From CAZSVE01 sp964610175 (GTDB lineage: Bacteria > Pseudomonadota > Gammaproteobacteria > HK1): DNA of 6,407 nucleotides. The notes beneath the pieces were generated by a model. That model was not told where the DNA came from and did no database searches. It worked only from the letters and a program-made list of their open reading frames with translations. Of the stretch, positions 1 to 5,191 are shown one piece after another. The translations under genes and the position numbers were made by a program. Each line of letters opens with the position of its first letter. Position 1 is the stretch's first letter. Location: contig CAZSVE010000120.1 in NCBI GenBank assembly GCA_964610175.1, positions 1 to 6,407 on the forward strand, read 5' to 3'.

Positions 1-284
1 AATGGGGCGCCTTCAATGCTTCGGTCAGCCTAGGAACGTGGCATACGCCGAGGCCGAAACGCGACACCTCCCGGACTCCCACTTGCCTGGCCCCTCCGCC
101 GCCGTCGGTCGCCCTTCGACGCTGGCTACATACCCCACCTTCAGGCGAGTTCGAGCAAGTGGTTCTGTACAGGTACGGACCCGCACAGGTAGGATTAGGC
201 CAATCTTTCACTCCTTGTGGCTGATTGACCGCACCGTTTATGACTGAGCCGACGGTGCCTGCGGCTCACACTAGCGCTTTGCGC
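1..284. other. No recognisable gene; left-edge spacer with one hairpin
   Basis: An open frame of 81 codons runs on the plus strand from position 2 to 247. It is rich in Arg, Pro and Thr, has no ribosome binding site in view and resembles no family I know, so I do not call it. Near the end, TGAGCCG (245-251) pairs with CGGCTCA (262-268) around a 10-base loop, with no T tract after it. A gene lying mostly to the left of the window could end here. Confidence 0.5.
245..268. repeat. Perfect 7-bp hairpin
   Basis: TGAGCCG at 245-251 is the exact reverse complement of CGGCTCA at 262-268, with a 10-base loop. No run of T follows on either strand, so it does not look like an intrinsic terminator. Its role is unknown. 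Confidence 0.5.
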
Positions 285-422
285 CAAGACCGAAGCGGGG
301 TGGGCCTTGATTTCGAGGCCGGATTTTTCAGGATTTTTATTTTTACGATACGTCAAGGCCAAAGCGGGGTGGGTCTTGGCGTACCCAGCGGTTCTCTCGG
401 GATTTTTGTTTTTCCGATACTT
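285..422. repeat. Two-copy 69-bp tandem repeat
   Basis: The first unit starts at 285 and the second at 354. The two share their ends: CAAG(A/G)CC(G/A)AAGCGGGG at the start, and GGATTTTT(A/G)TTTTT(A/C)CGATAC near the end. The middle part differs. The 69-bp period is a multiple of three, so the minus strand stays open and would read a repeated YRKNKNPE peptide. That frame has only a TTG start and no homology I recognise, so I treat this as a noncoding repeat. Inside unit 1, GGCCTTG (303-309) pairs with CGAGGCC (314-320) through a four-base loop, including one T:G pair, and a short T run follows shortly after. Confidence 0.7.
303..328 (+). terminator. Possible intrinsic terminator in the first tandem unit
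   Basis: A seven-pair stem (303-309 with 314-320, one wobble pair) with a four-base loop is followed by GGA and five T. This would suit a plus-strand transcript entering from the left edge. The second tandem unit has kept the T-rich part but not this stem, so the hairpin may simply be part of the repeat. Confidence 0.3.
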
Positions 423-429
423 TAAAGCA

Positions 430-462
430 TAGCGCGACCGAGGCCGCAACCAAATCCTGTTG
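430..462. repeat. 33-bp dispersed direct repeat, copy 1
   Basis: This stretch matches positions 1087-1119 at 32 of 33 bases; the only difference is G at 440 against A at 1097. Looser similarity extends a few bases to the left (AAAGC against AAACGC). The bases right after it, CCATCC, resemble the outer tip of the palindrome that follows copy 2. The sequence lies in a spacer and directly follows the 69-bp tandem repeat. Confidence 0.85.
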
Positions 463-546
463 CCATCCTACAAGGTCGATATGAACGGAAGACCGCCAAT
501 CGGTTTCGGATTCATCGGGCCACCCGTACCCCCAGCCAATGATGTT

Positions 547-592
547 CGCTGGTTTCCAAGCTCCCGCTTGGGAACCAGCGGAAAGGTTTTTT
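547..592. repeat. Strong 15-bp hairpin, REP-like, with a trailing T tract
   Basis: Positions 547-561 pair with 566-580 along 15 pairs, with one T:G wobble and a TCCC loop. The core is TTTCCAAGC / GCTTGGGAA. Six T (587-592) follow on the plus strand after a six-base gap, so it could act as a loose plus-strand terminator. For the minus-strand gene that ends at 654 it lies about 75 bases past the stop without a U tract. There it could at most protect a 3' end. From memory, GCTTGGGAA-type palindromes are common dispersed repeats in bacterial genomes. Confidence 0.6.
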
Positions 593-653
593 CTCGATTA
601 CGCCGCTTTCCAAAACTCGATCCATTTGCAAGGATTTCAGGCATTCGAAACTT

Positions 654-932
654 CTAGTGAGTATCGAAATTGGGCGAGGTGGAGACGTCGGATGTCGTCT
701 CCGTATCTTCTTTCGTCTTTTGGGATACGACGCCTTTCTCTATCGGATGGGCGACGATCCGGCTGACCCCATCATGCAATTGGAGTATTGCCGGTGTCGT
801 CATCATTAGCCGACAGCCCGACTCATCACCCCCCGTAACTACATCGGTATCGGAAAATCCATTCAAGTCGATCACGAAAATGCCGTCTTTGATTCGGATA
901 TCACGAACCCCGAAAACCAATGATTCTTTCAC
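654..932 (-). CDS. Small protein of unknown function, 92 residues
   Basis: I do not recognise the family. The gene is credible because an excellent ribosome binding site, GGGAGGTG, precedes the GTG start, with six bases between GGAGG and the start codon. The N-terminal two thirds look like a compact soluble domain: FGVRDIRIKDGIFVIDLNGF (7-26) reads as paired beta strands, and RLMMTTPAILQLHDGVSRIV (41-60) reads as a strand leading into a helix. The last 22 residues are polar, rich in Thr, Ser and Asp, and probably disordered. There is one Cys (40), no signal peptide and no membrane segment. It is co-oriented with the large CARDB gene but separated from it by about 510 bp of repeats, so it likely has its own promoter. 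Confidence 0.7.
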   Translation of the reverse strand: MKESLVFGVRDIRIKDGIFVIDLNGFSDTDVVTGGDESGCRLMMTTPAILQLHDGVSRIVAHPIEKGVVSQKTKEDTETTSDVSTSPNFDTH

Positions 933-938
933 GATTCA

Positions 939-943
939 CCTCC
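939..943 (-). promoter_or_regulatory. Strong Shine-Dalgarno site of the 92-residue protein
   Basis: The minus strand reads GGGGGAGGTGAATC directly before GTG. The six-base gap from GGAGG to the start codon is near ideal. This supports the GTG at 932-930 as the start and argues that the small frame is a real gene. Confidence 0.75.
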
Positions 944-1086
944 CCCTGGCTTTACTCCAGCTATGCCGGGAATCCCTTTCCGGCGCCATTGATTGGTTGG
1001 AATCGAAGGCATATGGGCCTTCGCTGGCGGCCCGTCCGAGTAGATCGGATTAGACGCGCCAGCGCCGTAACCCGACAATAAACGCT

Positions 1087-1119
1087 TAGCGCGACCAAGG
1101 CCGCAACCAAATCCTGTTG
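1087..1119. repeat. 33-bp dispersed direct repeat, copy 2
   Basis: This matches 430-462 at 32 of 33 bases in the same orientation, about 657 bp away. It ends exactly where the left arm of the palindrome at 1120 begins, so the two may be parts of one composite repeat element. Confidence 0.85.
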
Positions 1120-1252
1120 GCCGTCCCTTGGCATCTGGGTCCCGGCATTCCCCGCCGGGATGACGAGAGAGGTTGTTTCGGACGATTGTGTAGAAATTCA
1201 GCACTTCCGTCATCCTGGCAGGGAATGCCGGGACCCAGATGCCAGGGATGGC
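1120..1252. mobile_element. MITE/REP-like palindromic element with about 45-bp inverted arms
   Basis: The left arm is 1120-1165 and the right arm 1208-1252. They are reverse complements apart from three mismatches and one gap, and enclose a 42-base loop. The arms share ATCTGGGTCCCGGCATTCCC and end inward in GATGACG. No open frame inside could encode a transposase. A single arm of the same family lies at 6320-6364. The form suits a non-autonomous palindromic element. No target-site duplication is clear, because the left edge abuts the 33-bp repeat. Confidence 0.75.
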
Positions 1253-1363
1253 AGAAACTACCGGTGAATTCTCGTGAAGTCACAATCGCGAAAACCCTTC
1301 GGCCAACCACGAACCTTCGCGCGGTCATGTCGATTGTCGAGGGGGAATTGCATAAGAAATGCC

Positions 1364-1403
1364 GGGCCGGGCATCCCTGCCTCGGGGCCTCGATGCCCGA
1401 CCC
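1364..1403 (-). terminator. Hairpin just downstream of the CARDB gene
   Basis: Positions 1364-1375 pair with 1392-1403 over 12 pairs with one mismatch (GGGCCGGGCATC against GATGCCCGACCC) and a 16-base loop. On the minus strand the stem is followed by GGCATTTCTTAT, a broken U tract. It begins 40 bases after the stop codon of the gene at 1443, which suits a transcription terminator, though the weak U tract leaves this unproven. Confidence 0.5.
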
Positions 1404-1442
1404 GACGGCCATCGACGATTTTCGAGATGCGTTCACGGCCCC

Positions 1443-3914
1443 TCAGGCATACGCCATGGCGATATTGGCCGTATCCGTGAAATTCAACGATTTCGAGTGG
1501 TTACCTATACTACCCACGTTCGCGGCCAAGTCCACGCCCATGTCCATCTCCACGAGGGGGGCAGGGCTGAATGAGGGGCCCCATTCCCCGACGCCTTTCA
1601 CTTTCAGCTTAGCAGTTACTTCAGCGATCCCCACGCCAAGGATCACTCCACCGTTGAGGTTCAGGTTCCGCTTCGCCGTGATCTCCCCGTCATAGCCGAA
1701 GTCGACCTTCAACTCCGTAGCCGATTTGTCGGCGGGGGCCAGAAAACTAAAGCTGTCCCCCAATTTGCCGGTCCGTGTTTGGTCGCCGAACGCCAAGGTG
1801 AGATCCATCTTGGTGGGGTCATAGTCCATCTTTATCGTTTCGCCATATCCCAGTCCGACATCGAGGCCGAGGCTCAACAGCTTTGCTTCGAGATCCGCCT
1901 TGGCCTTCACCTTACCACCGAATCTCGATTCATTGAAAAGCTCCTTTTCGTAATTCAATGCCGAAAGCACCGGGAACGACTTGGTCATTTCGGCCAGCAC
2001 ATTCACGAGATCGATATTCCCATTGACGAGATTATCACCCGCGTCACGTTCGGCCTTGAAAGACGAACCGTTTCGTTCACTCTCGACGCCCTCCAACTGC
2101 GGGGCGTTCAAGCTGAGCGAATTTTCCGGCCTCTTCTTGTCCGAGTCCGAGTTCGAGTTGGAGTTCGAGTTGCTACTGGCGGCGGCATCCCCTTTGGTGA
2201 GCGTAAGGCTGTGCGATGTTGTCGATAATTCCCAATCACCCATCTCGATACCACCCACGGCCAGAAGGTCGAGCTCTATAGCCGGATTGAATTGCAGCGT
2301 TGCGCCACCATGTGGTCTGATTTTCCCAACCTTCTTCAGCTTGGCCACGGCTTCCGCCTTCACCTCGATCCCGGCGGAACCGGACACCACCATGTCGGCA
2401 TTGAATCCCCAGTTGCTATCATCGAGCTCGAAACCGGCCCCGTTCGCCACATCATAGCTCCACTTGGAAGTATCGATGGTAAAGGTCTCGCCTGCATGAA
2501 TCGCGCCTGGCACGACCATTTTCAAATCGGTGTCGAGGTTGGATTCGCCGGCGATGGACCCCAGGTTGAAACCAAGATCGAGCCCCGCGGTGAGATCCGC
2601 CCACGCGCGACCCTCGACCCCAAGCTTCAGCTTGCCAACCTTCCCACCTTTCCGGAAGCCCTCACTAAAGCTCTTTTCTACCCCCGTTGTCTTGAAGGGG
2701 CTCATAAAGGTCCATTGTTTTCCGGCAAGATTGAAGCTTTGGTTCCCTTCGAACACGTCGGTGCTTACGGTCTTCTCCGGCACAAAGGTGGCGAGCACTT
2801 TGGTGTTGTTGCCCTCGTTGACTTCCCCCTTAATCTTATTGTCGTAATCGACGATGGCGCCAAGGTGATAGGTTTTACCGTCGATGAGATCTTCCGGCAA
2901 AAGGAATGTCGCCGACTTGTCTTCGGTCCCGTTGTACCCCAAACTCCCGGAGCTGCTGGCGCCCAGATAGGTATCACCGGTCGTGATGGTGCTGTCTTCG
3001 GAAAGGTAATACCGGGTAGAAAATCCAACCCCGGTGGAGGCGCCTGTATTCTTCAGCGTGACATTTGCCGTAACGCTCTCACCCGCGCCAAGAACACCCG
3101 TCACGCTGCCCTGGGATATGGATAGATCCGCCCGCGCCGTGAACGTTTTGAGCACCCTGGTGTTATTGTTCTCGCTCAACTCCGCGACCCGATTGTCGTA
3201 ATCGACGATGGCGCCGATATGATAGGTCTGGCCGTTGACCAGATTGGTCGGCATCCTGAGGCTCGCCCATCGGTACTCTGTCCGGTTGTAGCCCAAACCA
3301 CCGAAGTTTCTGGCGGTGCTGAGATAGGTATTGCCAGTCGTAATCGTTGTGTCACTGGAAAGGTAAAAGCGGGTGGAAAAGGCCGTAGGAATGGATTCGT
3401 TACTGTTTTTCACGCTGACCTTCGCCATGGAAGTCTGGTTTGGCCCGAAACTCCCCCAGTCGAAGCCGCCCGAGGTGATAGATAGATCCCCCACCATCCT
3501 GAAGCTTTTGAGCAGCCTCGTGTTATTGATCTCGTTCCTCTCGTTGATCTGCCCTCGATTGTCGACGATGGCGCCGAGATAATAGGTTTTACCGTAAGTC
3601 AGATTGTTCAGCGTGAAGCTCGCCGTCTCGTATGCGGTCCTGCCACGATCCAACTTGTATGTATGATTCACGGCGAGGCGCCTGTCAGAGGTCGTAATAA
3701 AGCGGTCGGTGGAAAGGTAATACCCTGTATGAAAACCACCCGCGTTGGCGCTGCCGTTGTTTTTCACCCAGACCTTTGCCGTGACGTGGCCACCGTTCCT
3801 GAAACTCCCCGTTACGCTACCGTAATGATTCCTCTGATCACTGAATACCAGATCCGGCGACGTGGTCGGAGGAGGAGGGAAACCCCAGTCATAATCGAAA
3901 TTAAAATTCAACAT
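1443..3914 (-). CDS. CARDB-repeat protein with a duplicated beta-rich C-terminal module, probably secreted
   Basis: The product has 823 residues. AAGGAGA lies seven bases before the ATG, so the start is firm. Residues 20-139, 142-260 and 262-377 are three CARDB-type Ig-like repeats. Each has a YYLS or FYLS strand and ends in (L/I)GAIVD, then an acidic Asn-rich turn and a (R/K)(L/V)L(K/A)(S/T)F strand. CARDB repeats are usually extracellular adhesion or spacer domains. Residues 385-823 match no family I know. They are Gly-rich alternating strands that appear as two related halves (about 430-575 and 665-823), joined by a Ser/Asn/Asp linker (578-592). There is no N-terminal signal peptide; the protein begins MLNFNFDYDWGFPPPP. 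It has no Cys and no membrane segment. A C-terminal type I secretion signal is possible, but no RTX repeats or exporter genes are seen. The role is probably structural or adhesive. Confidence 0.85.
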   Translation of the reverse strand: MLNFNFDYDWGFPPPPTTSPDLVFSDQRNHYGSVTGSFRNGGHVTAKVWVKNNGSANAGGFHTGYYLSTDRFITTSDRRLAVNHTYKLDRGRTAYETASFTLNNLTYGKTYYLGAIVDNRGQINERNEINNTRLLKSFRMVGDLSITSGGFDWGSFGPNQTSMAKVSVKNSNESIPTAFSTRFYLSSDTTITTGNTYLSTARNFGGLGYNRTEYRWASLRMPTNLVNGQTYHIGAIVDYDNRVAELSENNNTRVLKTFTARADLSISQGSVTGVLGAGESVTANVTLKNTGASTGVGFSTRYYLSEDSTITTGDTYLGASSSGSLGYNGTEDKSATFLLPEDLIDGKTYHLGAIVDYDNKIKGEVNEGNNTKVLATFVPEKTVSTDVFEGNQSFNLAGKQWTFMSPFKTTGVEKSFSEGFRKGGKVGKLKLGVEGRAWADLTAGLDLGFNLGSIAGESNLDTDLKMVVPGAIHAGETFTIDTSKWSYDVANGAGFELDDSNWGFNADMVVSGSAGIEVKAEAVAKLKKVGKIRPHGGATLQFNPAIELDLLAVGGIEMGDWELSTTSHSLTLTKGDAAASSNSNSNSNSDSDKKRPENSLSLNAPQLEGVESERNGSSFKAERDAGDNLVNGNIDLVNVLAEMTKSFPVLSALNYEKELFNESRFGGKVKAKADLEAKLLSLGLDVGLGYGETIKMDYDPTKMDLTLAFGDQTRTGKLGDSFSFLAPADKSATELKVDFGYDGEITAKRNLNLNGGVILGVGIAEVTAKLKVKGVGEWGPSFSPAPLVEMDMGVDLAANVGSIGNHSKSLNFTDTANIAMAYA
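2139..2177 (-). repeat. Short coding repeat for the Ser/Asn/Asp linker
   Basis: On the minus strand, AACTC(C/G) and GACTC-type hexamers alternate and encode the Ser-Asn then Ser-Asp run at residues 580-592 of the CARDB protein. The repeat is in frame, so a gain or loss of units would change only the linker length. It marks the joint between the two C-terminal halves. Confidence 0.65.
2841..3575 (-). repeat. DNA-level repeats within the CARDB units
   Basis: The block TCGACGATGGCGCC (plus-strand reading) recurs at 2848, 3202 and 3562, spaced 354 and 360 bp, that is 118 and 120 codons. In the two downstream units the match extends to GTCGTAATCGACGATGGCGCC-like sequence. Conservation of the DNA, not only the protein, around the GAIVD motif suggests recent duplication or gene conversion among the units. 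Confidence 0.6.
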
Positions 3915-4030
3915 GTTCGTTCTCCTTGACTATTTTTCGTTACCGTCGATTCACCGCGACCTCGACCGAACTCCACACCCACGCGCAGCGGGGCCATGCC
4001 CGAATTCGTTTGTATTCCAGTCGATCGAGG

Positions 4031-4044
4031 CGATCCATGGATCG
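4031..4044. promoter_or_regulatory. 14-bp perfect palindrome, possible operator
   Basis: CGATCCATGGATCG equals its own reverse complement. An eight-base palindrome, TCGATCGA (4021-4028), lies two bases upstream. The site is about 117-130 bases upstream of the CARDB start. A dimeric regulator could bind it, but no regulator gene is nearby and no promoter is defined. Confidence 0.3.
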
Positions 4045-4364
4045 TTGTGCTAGGTGTCGCGCCGGACCGTTTTTCGATATTGCTTCCCGCATCGATAATG
4101 ATTGATTACCTTGGCCCTGACTATTACGCCGGGACGATTCTCGAAAAACCAAGGTTTCCACCATCCTGTACCATGGGCGGCCATAGTCAACACGAGTTTT
4201 AGGAAGCGGATTGGTTCAAATTGGATCGTGAATTCAAGGGAAGGAATCCATTCGCCGGCACCAAGGCCAACAAAAACACTCTACCCCCCTCGTTTCCGAA
4301 ACATGATCGAACTCATGGAACGCAGGTTTTATGACTAACTGCCTATTTATCCTTCTTTGTCGGG

Positions 4365-4383
4365 CCCGGCGGGAATTGCCGGG
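4365..4383. promoter_or_regulatory. GC-rich hairpin upstream of the coiled-coil gene
   Basis: CCCGGC (4365-4370) pairs with GCCGGG (4378-4383) around a seven-base loop. There is no T tract on either side in the right place, so an intrinsic terminator is unlikely. It overlaps the position where a -35 box would sit for the TATACT at 4393 and could be an operator. Confidence 0.35.
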
Positions 4384-4392
4384 CGGATGCGC

Positions 4393-4398
4393 TATACT
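4393..4398 (+). promoter_or_regulatory. Possible -10 box of the coiled-coil nuclease-like gene
   Basis: TATACT matches five of six bases of the sigma-70 -10 consensus and lies 36 bases before the start codon at 4435. No good -35 box is found 16-18 bases upstream; that position falls in the GC hairpin. The call is therefore weak. Confidence 0.3.
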
Positions 4399-4420
4399 CT
4401 CCGAAACTCCCCCTGCCCAT

Positions 4421-4426
4421 GAGGAG
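4421..4426 (+). promoter_or_regulatory. Shine-Dalgarno site that picks the second ATG
   Basis: GAGGAG is followed by two in-frame ATG codons, at 4429 and 4435. The first is only two bases away, too close for normal initiation. The second is eight bases away, which is normal. The start is therefore placed at 4435. Confidence 0.65.
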
Positions 4427-4434
4427 CGATGCAA

Positions 4435-5079
4435 ATGAGCAACATTACCTACGAAGAAGTACTCGCCCTGTTTCGGGAAACCGACCGCCGATTCAAGGAG
4501 ACCGAACGCTTGATCAAGGGACAATCCATGGAAACCGACCGGCGAATGAAAGAGACCGACCTGCGGATGAAAGAGACCGACCGGCAGATGAAAGAGACCG
4601 ACCTGCGGATGAAAGAGACCGACCGCCAGCTCAACAAACTCGGCCAACAGATCGGGGGACTGGGCGATAAGTTCGGTTACTTTACCGAGGGTCTGGCCTT
4701 GCCCTCCCTGGAACGTATCCTGACGGAGCGCTTCGGCATGACCTTTATCCTGCCCCGGGCACGCATCCGCAAAAATGGCGAGGTTATCGAGATCGATGTG
4801 CTGGCCTATGCCAACGAGGACATCAACCTCGTGGTGGCGGTGGAGGTAAAGAGCCGGGTAAGGACGGAGGCCATCGAACAATTGGGCAGACTCATAACGC
4901 GCTTTCGGGAATTGTCTCCCGAACACCAGGATAAGGGAATGATAGGTATCCTGGCGGGTGTGGACTGGGATCGGGGCGTTGCCGAAAAGACCCGGATGGC
5001 GGGTTTCCTGACGGCTTCCATCCGGGATGAGATGTTCGAGATCACCGCCCCCGCGGGGTTCGAGGCGCGCAGATGGTAG
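4435..5079 (+). CDS. Coiled-coil protein with a PD-(D/E)XK nuclease-like domain
   Basis: The product has 214 residues from the ATG at 4435. Residues 13-65 are heptads of the type MKETDRQ: two degenerate units (13-26), a four-residue break (IKGQ), then five further units (31-65). They form a highly charged coiled coil. Residues 80-205 look like a PD-(D/E)XK fold: a helix with Glu85, then EIDVLAY with Asp121, then the strand VVAVEVKSR with Glu137 and Lys139, then a helix with EQLGR (148-152). The D...ExK core is intact, so metal-dependent nuclease activity is possible but unproven. Small proteins joining such heptads to this fold are common and multicopy in some bacteria; I associate them with the DUF3782 group, from memory. 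The role is unknown. There is no signal peptide or membrane segment. The RnfB-like gene follows after 112 bp with no terminator seen. Confidence 0.85.
   Translation: MSNITYEEVLALFRETDRRFKETERLIKGQSMETDRRMKETDLRMKETDRQMKETDLRMKETDRQLNKLGQQIGGLGDKFGYFTEGLALPSLERILTERFGMTFILPRARIRKNGEVIEIDVLAYANEDINLVVAVEVKSRVRTEAIEQLGRLITRFRELSPEHQDKGMIGILAGVDWDRGVAEKTRMAGFLTASIRDEMFEITAPAGFEARRW
4546..4629 (+). repeat. In-frame tandem repeat encoding coiled-coil heptads (21-bp unit, 42-bp higher-order unit)
   Basis: Four 21-bp units encode MKETDLR, MKETDRQ, MKETDLR and MKETDRQ. The pair at 4546-4587 matches the pair at 4588-4629 at 41 of 42 bases; the only change is a silent one, CGG to CGC. This near identity points to recent duplication by slippage or unequal crossing over. 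Length variation would add or remove whole heptads without breaking the frame. Confidence 0.85.
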
Positions 5080-5191
5080 ATCATAGGCTTCCTTCCATGT
5101 CCTTCGACGAGAAGATTCATCCCGATAAAACCCGGCCTTCGGTATCTCGCCTAATCATTACTCCCGGGTGTGCCGGATTGGGATAAGAACG

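Larger units (their letters stand above)
933..1442. other. 510-bp spacer filled with repeats, no gene
   Basis: This gap lies between two minus-strand genes. It contains, in order, the ribosome binding site of the small gene, a short GCCGG/CCGGC hairpin (965-969 with 980-984), the second 33-bp repeat, the large palindrome at 1120-1252 and a terminator-like hairpin at 1364-1403. The open frames crossing it on both strands merely read through the palindrome and have no start signals or recognisable domains. Confidence 0.7.
3915..4434. other. 520-bp divergent intergenic region
   Basis: This separates the minus-strand CARDB gene from the plus-strand coiled-coil gene, so it should hold both promoters. 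I find no convincing -35/-10 pair for the CARDB gene. A 14-bp perfect palindrome sits at 4031-4044 and a GC-rich hairpin at 4365-4383. A plus-strand frame of 68 codons (3996-4202) and a minus-strand frame of 74 codons (3940-4164) lack good start signals and recognisable domains. Confidence 0.6.

Noticed and set aside
60..240. Possible structured RNA or group II intron fragment
   Set aside because: I looked for a domain V-like hairpin around GGTTCTGTACAGGTACGG but the pairing and catalytic features do not fit.
2..247. 81-codon frame at the left edge
   Set aside because: It is Arg/Pro/Thr-rich, resembles no family and has no visible start signal because it begins at the window edge.
195..449. 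Minus-strand frame with repeated YRKNKNPE
   Set aside because: It has a TTG start with only a weak site, and its sequence is produced by the 69-bp tandem repeat. It is kept only as a finding.
430..1119. CRISPR array formed by the 33-bp repeats
   Set aside because: Only two copies exist, about 657 bp apart, with a gene in between and no regular spacers.
929..1436. Two overlapping minus-strand frames (929-1213 and 1086-1436)
   Set aside because: Both read through the inverted-repeat arms. The peptide motifs they share come from the palindrome, not from a gene.
1117..1695. Plus-strand frame of 192 codons
   Set aside because: It begins inside the palindromic element and continues antisense to the end of the CARDB gene. 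No ribosome binding site or domain is seen.
2292..3125. Plus-strand frame of 277 codons
   Set aside because: It lies wholly antisense to the CARDB repeats and has no domain I recognise. The minus strand explains the region fully.
3996..4202. Plus-strand frame of 68 codons starting MPEFVCIPVDRG
   Set aside because: The peptide looks mildly protein-like but has no clear ribosome binding site or known domain. It could be a relic, but support is too thin.
4234..4926. Minus-strand frame of 230 codons with VGLFHPQ-type heptad repeats
   Set aside because: It is the antisense of the coiled-coil gene, and its repeat is the reverse reading of the MKETDRQ units. The plus-strand gene has a good ribosome binding site and a recognisable nuclease core.
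5168..5191. Upstream GTG start for the RnfB-like protein
   Set aside because: There is no Shine-Dalgarno sequence before it, and the extra eight residues do not improve the membrane segment.
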